23,972 nucleotides of DNA from E44-bin32 sp041573795 (GCA_041573795.1 JBFFQB010000045.1:1-23972), one strand, 5' to 3'. Positions 15,343 to 22,805 are shown, numbered from the stretch's first letter. Made by a program: numbers and translations. The notes: generated from the letters alone by a model not told the origin.

Positions 15343-15401
15343 GGGTCGGAGAAAACTTTCGGGGGCGGCACTTTCAGGCGACCGCCTCCATGTTATCAAC
15401 T

Positions 15402-16517
15402 ATGGCAGGTAAACGAGACTATTACGAGATTCTGGGTGTGGGGCGCAATGCTAGTTCTGATGACTTGCGTAGCGCATACCGCAACCTGGCAAAACAATAT
15501 CACCCTGACGTCAACAAGGAACCCGGTGCAGAAGAGCGCTTCAAAGAAATAAATGAAGCCTATGCTGTGCTCTCGGATGATCAGCGCAAGTCTGCGTATG
15601 ACCGCTTCGGTCATGACGGCCTGCGTGGGATGAATATCGATTTCGATTTTGGGTTCGGCGACATATTCGAGGAGTTCTTTGGCTTTGGCATGGGCGGTGG
15701 TCGACGGCGTAACGCCCCCCGCCGGGGCACAGATCTGCGCTATAACTTAACACTCGAATTCGAAGAGGCAGCTTTTGGGATTGAACGGGAAATCGAGTTC
15801 TCGCGCCAGGATAGCTGCTCACGCTGCAATGGCTCGGGCGCCGAACCTGGAAGCTCGCCCATCCGCTGTGAAACATGCAATGGCGCGGGTGAAGTGCGTC
15901 AGATGCGCCAAACCTTCCTCGGATCGATGGTCAATGTGACTACCTGCCCTAACTGTGGCGGTAGGGGAGAAACTATCCCCTCGCCCTGTCGAACCTGCAA
16001 GGGCAACGGGCTTGAGCGTGTGCGTGTCAAGAAAGTGATCCCGGTCCCTGCCGGTGTCGATGACGGCACCCAGATTCGGTTAACCGGAGAGGGAGAACCA
16101 GGGATCAATGGGGGCCCGCGCGGCAATATGTACGTCGTGCTCCGGGTCAAACCCCATCGTTTCTTCCGTCGCAAGAACGATGATGTGGTGCTGGATCTGG
16201 GCATCAACATTTCCCAGGCCACCCTCGGTGCCGATGTGTCCGTCCCCACCCTCGATGGTGATGAAACGCTGCGCATTCCCAGCGGAACACAACCCGGGAA
16301 GGTGCTGCGCATGCGCGGTAAGGGGATCCCGCGCTTGAATCGCAATGGTCGTGGCGACCAATTGGTATTGATCTCCATTGAGGTACCCCGTGACATTTCG
16401 CAGGAACAACGCGAACTGTTTGAGGCCCTGGCAGAATCACTGGGAACTGAAGTACATCCACAGGAGCGATCCTTCCTTGACGCACTCAAGGATTTACTTG
16501 GAGGCCTTGCCGATTGA
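15402..16517 (+). CDS. dnaJ: Hsp40 cochaperone DnaJ
   Basis: A 371-residue type I J-protein that stimulates DnaK ATPase. The J domain (about 2-70) has HPD at 34-36. A short Gly/Phe region (about 80-101) follows, then four zinc-finger CxxCxGxG repeats with cysteines near 139/142, 156/159, 182/185 and 196/199, then the two C-terminal substrate-binding domains. The start is uncertain: MAGKRDYYE at 15402 looks like other DnaJ proteins, while an in-frame ATG at 15390 would add four residues. Neither has a convincing Shine-Dalgarno; AGGCG at 15376-15380 is the nearest. It lies 59 nt after dnaK and overlaps prmA by 4 nt. Confidence 0.95.
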   Translation: MAGKRDYYEILGVGRNASSDDLRSAYRNLAKQYHPDVNKEPGAEERFKEINEAYAVLSDDQRKSAYDRFGHDGLRGMNIDFDFGFGDIFEEFFGFGMGGGRRRNAPRRGTDLRYNLTLEFEEAAFGIEREIEFSRQDSCSRCNGSGAEPGSSPIRCETCNGAGEVRQMRQTFLGSMVNVTTCPNCGGRGETIPSPCRTCKGNGLERVRVKKVIPVPAGVDDGTQIRLTGEGEPGINGGPRGNMYVVLRVKPHRFFRRKNDDVVLDLGINISQATLGADVSVPTLDGDETLRIPSGTQPGKVLRMRGKGIPRLNRNGRGDQLVLISIEVPRDISQEQRELFEALAESLGTEVHPQERSFLDALKDLLGGLAD

Positions 16518-17410
16518 GCTGGCTTGAGGTCAGTCTCGAAGTGCAAGGCGAGCTCGTAGAACCAGTAGCTGAACTGCTCGCCCGACATACCGAGGGCGGC
16601 GTTGCCCTGGAATATCACCCCCTAGATCAACCTACGCATGAAGCCGGCACCATCATTATCCTGCGTGCCTATATCCCTCAGGATGATCGTGCCGCGCAGC
16701 GCAAACAGGCGATCGAGGAAGGACTCTGGCATCTGGGACAGCTCTCACCCCTGCCCGCGCCCCACTTCCAGGACATCCCCGAGCAAGATTGGAATGAAAC
16801 CTGGCGGCAACGCTACCACCCCATACCGATCGGGAAGACATTAATGGTCGTCCCAGCCTGGGCGGAAAACCCGGATGAGGCGCGGCACAAGATTGTGCTC
16901 GAACCGGGGATGGCCTTCGGGACTGGCGCTCATCCGACAACAAGGTTGAGCCTGCTAGCGCTCGAAGAATATTGCCAAGAGGGAGATCTCATCATCGATC
17001 TCGGATGTGGGTCAGGGATTCTCAGCATCGGCGCCATCCGATGTGGGGCAGAACGTGCACTTGCCTTCGACATCGACGCTCAGGCCATATCCTCCGCCCG
17101 TCATAACCTGGAACTCAATCAACTTTCGGATCAGATTCATTTGGAGCAGGGTAGTCTTACTGCCGCAAAACAGCTTGTGCCATCCGGGGGAATTGCCCTC
17201 CTGGTAGCTAATATTCTCGCTCCTATCCTGATCGACATGCTGCAGGAAGGCCTCTCTGATCTTGTTTCCGAAGATGGGATTGTCATTCTCTCAGGTATCC
17301 TGGAAGAGCAACTTGACGAAGTATTGCAGTGCGCAACGGAACTGAATTTACGTCAGGAGAAGATTTACGCAGAAGCGGATTGGAGAGCGGTCGTTTTTTT
17401 AAAAAACTAA
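16514..17410 (+). CDS. prmA: Ribosomal protein L11 methyltransferase
   Basis: A 298-residue SAM-dependent methyltransferase that modifies L11 (uL11). The N-terminal substrate-recognition domain ends near DWNETWRQRYHPIPIG (92-107). The catalytic part has EPGMAFGTGAHPTTRL (130-144), the SAM motif IDLGCGSGILSIGA (161-174) and the VANILAPIL motif (231-239). It starts at a TTG whose last bases overlap the dnaJ stop (TTGA); GGAGG lies 9 nt upstream within dnaJ. It is the last gene of the heat-shock operon, a position prmA often takes next to dnaJ, and it runs directly into a terminator. Confidence 0.94.
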   Translation: MSWLEVSLEVQGELVEPVAELLARHTEGGVALEYHPLDQPTHEAGTIIILRAYIPQDDRAAQRKQAIEEGLWHLGQLSPLPAPHFQDIPEQDWNETWRQRYHPIPIGKTLMVVPAWAENPDEARHKIVLEPGMAFGTGAHPTTRLSLLALEEYCQEGDLIIDLGCGSGILSIGAIRCGAERALAFDIDAQAISSARHNLELNQLSDQIHLEQGSLTAAKQLVPSGGIALLVANILAPILIDMLQEGLSDLVSEDGIVILSGILEEQLDEVLQCATELNLRQEKIYAEADWRAVVFLKN

Positions 17411-17434
17411 AAGCCCCTCAGTGATGAGGGGCTT
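17411..17434. terminator. Bidirectional terminator between prmA and infA
   Basis: AAGCCCCTCA-GTGA-TGAGGGGCTT is a perfect 10-bp stem with a GNRA-type tetraloop on the plus strand. It begins right after the prmA stop and is followed by TTCTTGATTCT. On the minus strand the stem is followed by TTTTAGTTTTTT, a strong tail for infA. It serves both convergent operons. Confidence 0.92.
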
Positions 17435-17467
17435 CTTGATTCTCGAAAAGATGCGGATGTATGGCGG

Positions 17468-17716
17468 CTAGTCTTCCTGACGACCCGGGGCCTGACTGCG
17501 GTAGCGATAGGTTATGCGCCCCCGAGTCAGGTCATAAGGGGAGAGCTCCACTCTTACTCGATCTCCCAGTAAAATTCGGATGTAGTATCGACGCATTTTT
17601 CCTGAGAGATAAGCCAGCACTTCATGACCGTTATCCAGCTCAACCTTGAACTGCGTTGCGGGAAGGGCCTCTATCACGGTCCCTTCCATCACAATCTTTT
17701 CTTCTTTTTTCGCCAT
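17468..17716 (-). CDS. infA: Translation initiation factor IF-1
   Basis: An 82-residue IF-1, an OB-fold protein that blocks the ribosomal A site during initiation. The core is canonical: GTVIEALPATQFKVEL, then LSGKMRRYYIRILLGDRV and SPYDLTRGRITYRYR. It is about ten residues longer than the E. coli protein because of a polar C-terminal tail (SQAPGRQED). GGAGG lies about 5 nt before the ATG. It is the last gene of an S1-protein/rpsU/infA cluster instead of the usual ribosomal-protein operon, 56 nt after rpsU, and it has a hairpin in front. Confidence 0.95.
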   Translation of the reverse strand: MAKKEEKIVMEGTVIEALPATQFKVELDNGHEVLAYLSGKMRRYYIRILLGDRVRVELSPYDLTRGRITYRYRSQAPGRQED

Positions 17717-17736
17717 ACATTCCTCCGGCTAGCACA

Positions 17737-17754
17737 CCTGGTAATCATACCAGG
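17737..17754 (-). promoter_or_regulatory. Hairpin between rpsU and infA
   Basis: CCTGGTA-ATCA-TACCAGG (plus-strand reading) is a perfect 7-bp stem, extendable by two more pairs past a mismatch. A third ACCAGG lies at 17759-17764. There is no U tract, so it is not an intrinsic terminator. It ends about 10 nt before the infA Shine-Dalgarno and could be an RNA processing site or a translational control element. Confidence 0.4.
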
Positions 17755-17772
17755 CGTAACCAGGCCCTATTC

Positions 17773-17979
17773 CTAGCGACCGCGCGAGCCAAATTTGCGC
17801 TGTCGGCGTTTCAGACGCCGGATCGCTTTCTTACGCTGGATCCTTCTCAACTCACTCTTGGAAACAAACCAACGCTTTCGACGAACCGTACTCAAAACCC
17901 CACTTTTCGCAACTTTCTTGCGGAATCGCTTGAGAAGTTGCTCCTGGGATTCGTTTGGTCTTATAACAACAGTTGGCAC
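17773..17979 (-). CDS. rpsU: Ribosomal protein S21 (bS21)
   Basis: A 68-residue, very basic small-subunit protein. PTVVIRPNESQEQLLKRFRKKVAKSGVLSTVRRKRWFVSKSELRRIQRKKAIRRLKRR is the standard S21 layout of a short strand and two helices, ending in a basic tail. It starts at GTG (17979) with GGGAGGTG about 8 nt upstream. It lies 40 nt after the S1-protein gene with no terminator between, so the two are probably cotranscribed. Confidence 0.95.
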   Translation of the reverse strand: MPTVVIRPNESQEQLLKRFRKKVAKSGVLSTVRRKRWFVSKSELRRIQRKKAIRRLKRRQRKFGSRGR

Positions 17980-18019
17980 GTAGTTTCACCTCCCTTCGTG
18001 CCAGGCAGTTTTCACCGCC

Positions 18020-19078
18020 CTATTCTTCAACCAAGGCCAGGTCCATTCGTTCATTTTCCGGGTCAAAATCTGTCACCGAAACTCGAACCTTCATACCTGG
18101 CATCAAGTTACCCGGTCCATCACCGAACTTCATCAGCCCTTCGAGGTTTTCCGATACTCGAATGAAAGCACCAGAAGAGGTGATGACGGAAACTTCACCC
18201 TCAAGCTCCTGACCGGATTGTATGCTTTCTGCGTTTTCTTCCCAGGGATTGGGCTCCAGTCGTTTCAAGCTCAATCCAATGCGGTTGGACTTAGGATCTA
18301 ATCGAATAACCACCGTTTCAACTTCCTGTCCCACCTGCAAGACCTTCGAAGGATCTTCAATGCGGGTCCAGGAGAGCTCAGAGATATGGATTAATCCATC
18401 CGCCCCACCGATATCAATAAAAGCTCCGAATTCGCGCAGACTGGTAACGACACCACTGCGGACCTCTCCTTCGGTCAACGTTTGGATGACATCAGCCTTT
18501 TGCTGCATCCGGTATTGTCTGATCGCTTTCCTCTCCGAAAAGACCAGACGACGACGCTGCGGGTCGACTTCGATAATGCGGAAGGGCAGCGGCGTGCCTA
18601 CGAATTCTTGCAGGGCGGCGAGGCGCTCATCCTCGCTCAAGCCGCGCGGTAGGTTGCTGATGTGTGAAGCCGGCACGAAAGCCGCCAGTCGCCCAAAGGG
18701 GACGATCAATCCGCCTTTGTTGACACTGGCGGGGATGGCTTCGATAACTTCCTCATCTTCCATTTTTTGACGTGCTTCAAGCCAATCACCGCTCTCACGC
18801 GCCTGGGCCACAGAAACAATTAGATTTCCATCATGATCCTCGGGATCAATGACCATAACGGAAACTCTGTCACCCACACAAAGCTCGGCTTCTTTATCCG
18901 GTAATTTGTCAAGGTCCATTCGGGGAATGACGCCATCGCGCTTCATCCCCAGGTCTACGATGAGACCATTGGGATCGACTGCAATAACAATGCCCTGGAG
19001 TAGATCGCCTCGTTCGGGGTTTGGCAAAAGGTCACCCGCAGCGAGCAAAGAGGCAAGGTCCTCCCCTGATTCGGTCAT
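18020..19078 (-). CDS. Four-domain S1 RNA-binding protein (ribosomal protein S1-like)
   Basis: A 352-residue protein with four S1-type OB repeats at about 23-91, 109-181, 203-271 and 288-350. The third is the most typical (GVVTSLREFGAFIDI...GLIHISELS); the first two match the degenerate ribosome-binding pair of S1. It is shorter than the six-domain proteobacterial S1 and close to the four-domain form of other phyla. It should help mRNA bind to the 30S subunit. The ATG at 19078 is preferred: upstream codons run through the leader terminator. The Shine-Dalgarno is poor (GGGGGG 9 nt away). It is first gene of the S1-rpsU-infA unit, and its leader ends in an attenuator-like terminator. It could be rpsA, but the symbol is left open. 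Confidence 0.88.
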   Translation of the reverse strand: MTESGEDLASLLAAGDLLPNPERGDLLQGIVIAVDPNGLIVDLGMKRDGVIPRMDLDKLPDKEAELCVGDRVSVMVIDPEDHDGNLIVSVAQARESGDWLEARQKMEDEEVIEAIPASVNKGGLIVPFGRLAAFVPASHISNLPRGLSEDERLAALQEFVGTPLPFRIIEVDPQRRRLVFSERKAIRQYRMQQKADVIQTLTEGEVRSGVVTSLREFGAFIDIGGADGLIHISELSWTRIEDPSKVLQVGQEVETVVIRLDPKSNRIGLSLKRLEPNPWEENAESIQSGQELEGEVSVITSSGAFIRVSENLEGLMKFGDGPGNLMPGMKVRVSVTDFDPENERMDLALVEE

Positions 19079-19096
19079 TCTTGGCAACCCCCCAGT

Positions 19097-19137
19097 AAAA
19101 AAAAGATCCTGGTCAGCACATTCACAGGCCAACCAGG
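19097..19137 (-). terminator. Attenuator-type terminator in the S1-protein leader
   Basis: On the minus strand CCTGGTTGGC and GCTGACCAGG pair over 10 bp (two G-U) with a 10-nt loop, followed by ATC and eight Ts (19097-19104). It lies downstream of the gene's own promoter and 18 nt before its ATG, so if active it would stop transcription before the gene. Confidence 0.75.
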
Positions 19138-19206
19138 CTGTGTTCCCAAAGCGTCGCTCTATGGAATGATCGGATACCGCTCCGGTCTACTCCTCTACTT
19201 TTCCAC

Positions 19207-19229
19207 GCTGCGATAGCCACTATCGCAGC
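19207..19229. repeat. Perfect 10-bp inverted repeat in the leader
   Basis: GCTGCGATAG-CCA-CTATCGCAGC is perfect over 10 bp. As RNA it would be the first hairpin of the S1-protein leader. Its right arm overlaps the next repeat by 3 bp, so the two structures compete. Confidence 0.75.
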
Positions 19230-19244
19230 CTGCGAATGCAGGCT
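19227..19244. repeat. Inverted repeat over the transcription start (operator candidate)
   Basis: AGCCTGC-GAAT-GCAGGCT is a perfect 7-bp dyad lying directly downstream of the -10 box and covering the expected start site. As DNA it is in an ideal place for a repressor. As RNA only part of it would be transcribed. Confidence 0.55.
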
Positions 19245-19245
19245 C

Positions 19246-19274
19246 ATTATACTCAGCGGAAAATTCGTTGTCAA
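19246..19274 (-). promoter_or_regulatory. Consensus sigma-70 promoter of the S1-rpsU-infA operon
   Basis: On the minus strand TTGACA (19269-19274), exactly 17 bp, TATAAT (19246-19251). Both hexamers are perfect, the strongest promoter in the window, which fits highly expressed translation genes. Confidence 0.9.
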
Positions 19275-19310
19275 ACAAATGTGCGAGGCCGCCAGCCATC
19301 AGGTGTACGA

Positions 19311-19820
19311 TCAGGGTTCGGGCTCATCAAGCAGGATGCGGTCAGGTCCTTGATTTGCTTCCCAAGGATACACAATATAAGCATCCGTTACGGCGGCATA
19401 ATAATCCGGGCGCAGTTGACCGAAGAGATTTCGATAGGGGTTGTAATGAAGGACGCAGGTCGATGGACGTGCTCCAGCGGCGGCAACCCGCCCTCGCACG
19501 GCTGTGATGGTTCGGCCGGATCCCCATACATCATCAACGATCAAAACGGCTCGATCATTCAATTGATCATCGGTCGGGAACTGAATAAATTTAGGCCAGG
19601 CGAGTAACTTATTCTCTGCCTGGCGCGACTCAAAGGGGAAATCGACTGCCGCGGTCATAACACTCGCAATGTTTAGTGCCTCGCAGAGTAAACCCCCAGG
19701 GATGATCCCGCCCCTGGTGATGATGACCATCGCTTCGAACTCAGTCGTGAATTGGGGGATCAGGTGGGCAATAAGCTTATTAACTTCATCCCAGGTGATT
19801 AATTCATTCCGTGGGGGCAT
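19311..19820 (-). CDS. Gpt/Hpt-like phosphoribosyltransferase
   Basis: A 169-residue type I phosphoribosyltransferase, probably for purine base salvage from PRPP. Helix-strand order starts with ITWDEVNKLIAHL, then MVIITRGGIIPGGLLCEAL (31-49), which resembles xanthine-guanine PRTase. The PRPP loop is VLIVDDVWGSGRT (92-104). The C-terminal AYIVYPWEANQ (147-157) occupies the place of the purine-stacking WPWE-like motif in Gpt. GAGGT lies about 8 nt before the ATG, and it has its own promoter. The substrate (xanthine, guanine or hypoxanthine) cannot be fixed. No terminator is obvious before the next promoter. Confidence 0.82.
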   Translation of the reverse strand: MPPRNELITWDEVNKLIAHLIPQFTTEFEAMVIITRGGIIPGGLLCEALNIASVMTAAVDFPFESRQAENKLLAWPKFIQFPTDDQLNDRAVLIVDDVWGSGRTITAVRGRVAAAGARPSTCVLHYNPYRNLFGQLRPDYYAAVTDAYIVYPWEANQGPDRILLDEPEP

Positions 19821-19854
19821 CCGATAGGTACCTCATTGAACAAAGCAAACGAGG

Positions 19855-19883
19855 ATAATAGCATCCCCGGCTGAGAGAGACAA
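19855..19883 (-). promoter_or_regulatory. Promoter of the phosphoribosyltransferase gene
   Basis: On the minus strand TTGTCT (19878-19883), 17 bp, TATTAT (19855-19860), followed by the gene about 35 nt later. Good match with correct spacing. Confidence 0.6.
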
Positions 19884-19960
19884 ATCTATCCATCTGCTGG
19901 ATTTTATGCTCGACCCAAAACACACCCCATCTCCACCCTTGAGTGCGTAGCGGCGAAGGC

Positions 19961-20146
19961 TTACGATCCCGTCAGCTTTTCGGCAAGCGTCAGGAATTCC
20001 CCCCATTCCTCTTCAAAAAAATGAAGCGTAACCGTACCTAGCTCGACATGATAGGTCGGCTCCCCATCGGGCTCGATTGCCTTCCAGGCCAGGTAAGATG
20101 CCGTTTCAGCGATGGTCTCTGTCTTGACTTCAGAATCCTCGGTCAT
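19961..20146 (-). CDS. Small acidic protein of unknown function
   Basis: A 61-residue acidic protein that I do not recognise. It begins MTEDSEVKTETIAETASYLAWKA, then a probable two-strand segment (PTYHVELGTVTLHFFEEEW) and a short helix (EFLTLAEKL). No TM helix, cysteine or metal motif is present. The ATG at 20146 has GGAG 9 nt upstream; an in-frame TTG (20161) overlaps that sequence and is rejected. It lies 65 nt after the AI-2E gene on the same strand, so it may be its last cistron. The coherent amphipathic pattern and the Shine-Dalgarno sequence argue that it is real. Confidence 0.6.
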   Translation of the reverse strand: MTEDSEVKTETIAETASYLAWKAIEPDGEPTYHVELGTVTLHFFEEEWGEFLTLAEKLTGS

Positions 20147-20211
20147 GATCGATGTCTCCAATCTCGGCAGTTAAGTTGGTATTGCTGTTGGCGTCGTATG
20201 GTAGCCAGGTT

Positions 20212-21450
20212 CTAATCGCCCTCTATAGTGCTGGCCGGCGCCTCTCCCCGCTCGCTATCCGGGGAGCCTTTTCCCCTGACCCGATCCCAGAAACGTAAAG
20301 CCCTGGGCCTAATTTCTGATGTATCACTTAATATCTCGATCGGTGGATCCCAGGGAGGCAGATCAAACATTTTTCGGTAGGTGTAGCGCCCGAACAAGAT
20401 CAAACTGGCCATGGCAGGTGCGGCCAGAAGCAGCCCAAGGACCCCCGCCAGAGTCGCTCCTATGACGAGGCCAATCAACACAACGACAGGGTGCAAATTC
20501 AGTGTTGTGCCAAATATACGCGGGATGATGAAGTAGTCGACACCATTATCGAGAATGACGACACATGCAATCACCAGCACGGCATGTCCAAAGGGAGTCA
20601 GGCCCAGCCAGTTTCCAGATTGAAATAACGCCACCAGGGCGGCGATGAAACCAGCTGTCGTCGGACCGACAATGGGGACAAACTTCGCCAGGCCACCCAG
20701 AACACCCAGCCCGATGGCGAACCTGACGCCAAGGATCGACATCAGCGCCCAGGTCAAAACGCTCATCATTAAGACGATGAGCAGCTGGCTTCGTAAAAAT
20801 GCTTGCCAGATCCGAATAAACGCGATTCTTAGACGATTGAAATCATCAGTGTAGCCGGGAATGGCGATCGCATTGATTGCCGCTCGGATGCGTCGATAAT
20901 CAAATGTGATGAAATACGTAATCGCCAGAACAAACAGAATTCTGGCCAACGACGAGAGTGCATCCGATGCAAATTGGGTTATCAACCCACTCACTTCTCC
21001 CAGCAGTGGTTGGATCGTGGCCAGCAGCTGTTCACCGAAGAGCTGTAGATCTAATTGAGACAAGTCGATCACCCAGGGTCCGATGAGATAACTGGTAGCA
21101 CTTAAGCGAGCCAATTCATCAGGCAATGTGATCAAGAAACGCTGCACGGTTAAAAACAATCCCTGCAGTTGTTGCCCAATAACGACCCCGGTCGCAGTGG
21201 AGGCGGCGACGATGACGGCTACCAGCAGTAGCATGGCGACACTCGAGGCCAACCCCCACGGGAAGCGGAAGCGCAATACCATGAACTGGATCAACGGCAG
21301 CACCAGAAAGGTTAGTATCACGGCAAGGATGAGTAAGGGGATCACCTCTGAAAAGCGCAGTATGATTCCGGCAAAAATGACCATGGCAGCAAAAGCCACC
21401 AACGCCTTGGTGGCGGTTCCCCATGATGGAGATTTCTGAATCTCATTCAT
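20212..21450 (-). CDS. AI-2E family transporter (downstream copy)
   Basis: A 412-residue membrane protein of the AI-2E/PerM (UPF0118) family. Some members export signals or act as Na+/H+ antiporters; the substrate here is unknown. Two TM helices lie at about 16-56, one at about 66-90, then a soluble stretch holding IGPWVIDL and a C-terminal membrane block. The conserved FVPIVGP loop is followed by LLLAAPAMASL near the end, then a cytoplasmic tail. The ATG at 21450 overlaps the upstream paralogue by 8 nt (ATGAATGA), with a GGTGG sequence ahead. It is homologous to that neighbour over its full length. Confidence 0.88.
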   Translation of the reverse strand: MNEIQKSPSWGTATKALVAFAAMVIFAGIILRFSEVIPLLILAVILTFLVLPLIQFMVLRFRFPWGLASSVAMLLLVAVIVAASTATGVVIGQQLQGLFLTVQRFLITLPDELARLSATSYLIGPWVIDLSQLDLQLFGEQLLATIQPLLGEVSGLITQFASDALSSLARILFVLAITYFITFDYRRIRAAINAIAIPGYTDDFNRLRIAFIRIWQAFLRSQLLIVLMMSVLTWALMSILGVRFAIGLGVLGGLAKFVPIVGPTTAGFIAALVALFQSGNWLGLTPFGHAVLVIACVVILDNGVDYFIIPRIFGTTLNLHPVVVLIGLVIGATLAGVLGLLLAAPAMASLILFGRYTYRKMFDLPPWDPPIEILSDTSEIRPRALRFWDRVRGKGSPDSERGEAPASTIEGD

Positions 21451-22681
21451 GCCCACCACCATTGCTGTCATCTTTGCTGCGGAAGTCTACCCACCATGCC
21501 AGGAAGCGCGCCCGCATACGGGCCAGACGCGGTGAGGGCAGTCGAGGTTCAAGGACCGGTCCCGGTAAAACATCCAAGCCCACAACCTTATAATAAACAT
21601 AGCCGAAAACCAGCCTCAATGTCGCCAGGGTTGGGGCAGCTAGAAGGATGCCGATCAAACCGCCAACAATCCCCCCTGCCAGGACAGCCAGGAAGACCAT
21701 CAAGGGTGGCAAGTCAAGTGATTCCCCGATAATCCTGGGAACCAGGAAAACGCTCTCGAACTGCTGCAGTACTGTGAAGATGATCACGATTATGGCTGCA
21801 TAGGCGAGTGGGGAAAGTCCCCAAATATTTCCAGCTTGAAACAGGGCCAATAAGCTTGCGATCACGGCCGAGATGAATGGCCCTAACATCGGGACCAGTT
21901 CCATTACGCCCGCAATCAAGCCCATGGTGAGTGGGAATTCAAGTCCAATCGCGAGCATCAAAATCGCAGTCGTAACCCCAATAATTACACCCAGGAGCAG
22001 CTGTCCCCGAAGAAACGCGCGCCAAATGCGATCCGCTTCGCTCATCAAGTAACGCATGTCTTCCCGGTAAACCGGTGGTGCCAGTTGGATCAATGCGGGT
22101 GCAATCTTCTCGAAATCGAGAATGAGATAAAAACTAATGACAAGGACGAGCAAGAAGGTGGAAACAGCGGACGCGGCTGCCAGGGCCAGCGAGCTAATGA
22201 TCGAGCCTGCCTCCGCCAGCAGCGGGCTTATCGATCCCACCAGGTCCGAAAGTAACGGGGTCAGATTCGATTGACCTAGATCAAAAACCCACGGCCCGAT
22301 CGTGAATTGCAGATCGGTGAGTTGTTCGATCTGCGCAGGCAATTGTTGCGCCACATCGGCGAGGAAGATCGCCAGCGCGACGATCCGGTCGGAGAAGGCA
22401 AATCCCAGTCCCGTCATCATGCCAAGAAAAATGAGTAAGAAGGCCAACAAGACGACGAAGGTGGCGATGCCGCGTGGAAACCGCGCTCGCGTATGCAACC
22501 AAGAGGCGATCGGGTGGAGCATATAGGCAATGAGGAAAGCTGAAAGTATCGGCAGGATCAAGGAGCGAAGCACGACCAGGATGAATATCAGGAAAGCAAT
22601 GATTAAAATCGCAACAATCAGGCGAGTGCCTGGTTGCCAGGGCGGAGAGCCAATTCGATCATGATGGGTTCCGTCCGTCAT
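21443..22681 (-). CDS. AI-2E family transporter (upstream copy)
   Basis: A 412-residue paralogue of the next gene, with the same order: two N-terminal helices (about 20-57), a third (about 70-95), the IGPWVFDLGQ segment, then LVPMLGP and LLAAPTLATL in the C-terminal membrane block. The tail is basic then Ser/Gly/His-rich (DDSNGGGHE). AAGGG lies just before the ATG at 22681. The 8-nt overlap with the downstream copy suggests coordinated expression, possibly of two subunits of one oligomer. The 177-nt gap to pnp holds the pnp terminator and no clear promoter. Confidence 0.88.
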   Translation of the reverse strand: MTDGTHHDRIGSPPWQPGTRLIVAILIIAFLIFILVVLRSLILPILSAFLIAYMLHPIASWLHTRARFPRGIATFVVLLAFLLIFLGMMTGLGFAFSDRIVALAIFLADVAQQLPAQIEQLTDLQFTIGPWVFDLGQSNLTPLLSDLVGSISPLLAEAGSIISSLALAAASAVSTFLLVLVISFYLILDFEKIAPALIQLAPPVYREDMRYLMSEADRIWRAFLRGQLLLGVIIGVTTAILMLAIGLEFPLTMGLIAGVMELVPMLGPFISAVIASLLALFQAGNIWGLSPLAYAAIIVIIFTVLQQFESVFLVPRIIGESLDLPPLMVFLAVLAGGIVGGLIGILLAAPTLATLRLVFGYVYYKVVGLDVLPGPVLEPRLPSPRLARMRARFLAWWVDFRSKDDSNGGGHE

Positions 22682-22805
22682 ATGACCCTTCTATCAGCGC
22701 GCATGCCTCGACGGGCAAAACATGCAGAGTGCTACATCGTGCGGGACTAAAACCTTCTCAGCAACACAATACCATTCTAATGAATGCAAAGGGCTCTGAC
22801 AACTG

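Larger units (their letters stand above)
19079..19239 (-). promoter_or_regulatory. Structured leader with attenuator upstream of the S1-protein gene
   Basis: About 160 nt would be transcribed between the promoter (start near 19239) and the S1-protein ATG. The leader contains a perfect 10-bp hairpin (19207-19229), a possible CGGA/TCCG hairpin further on, and a strong terminator ending 18 nt before the ATG. I recognise no known riboswitch, and there is no T-box core. Autogenous control by the S1 protein, or sensing of some translation signal, would be natural guesses. This accounts for most of the 232-nt gap. Confidence 0.6.

Noticed and set aside
19079..19132. Longer S1 protein starting at a TTG inside the leader
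   Set aside because: The added codons are the terminator loop and U tract, and there is no ribosome-binding site.
19100..19239. T-box identity for the S1-protein leader, suggested by repeated AGTAGA sequences
   Set aside because: There is no GGGUGGNACCGCG core, no specifier-loop pairing could be drawn, and the gene is not an amino-acid or tRNA gene.
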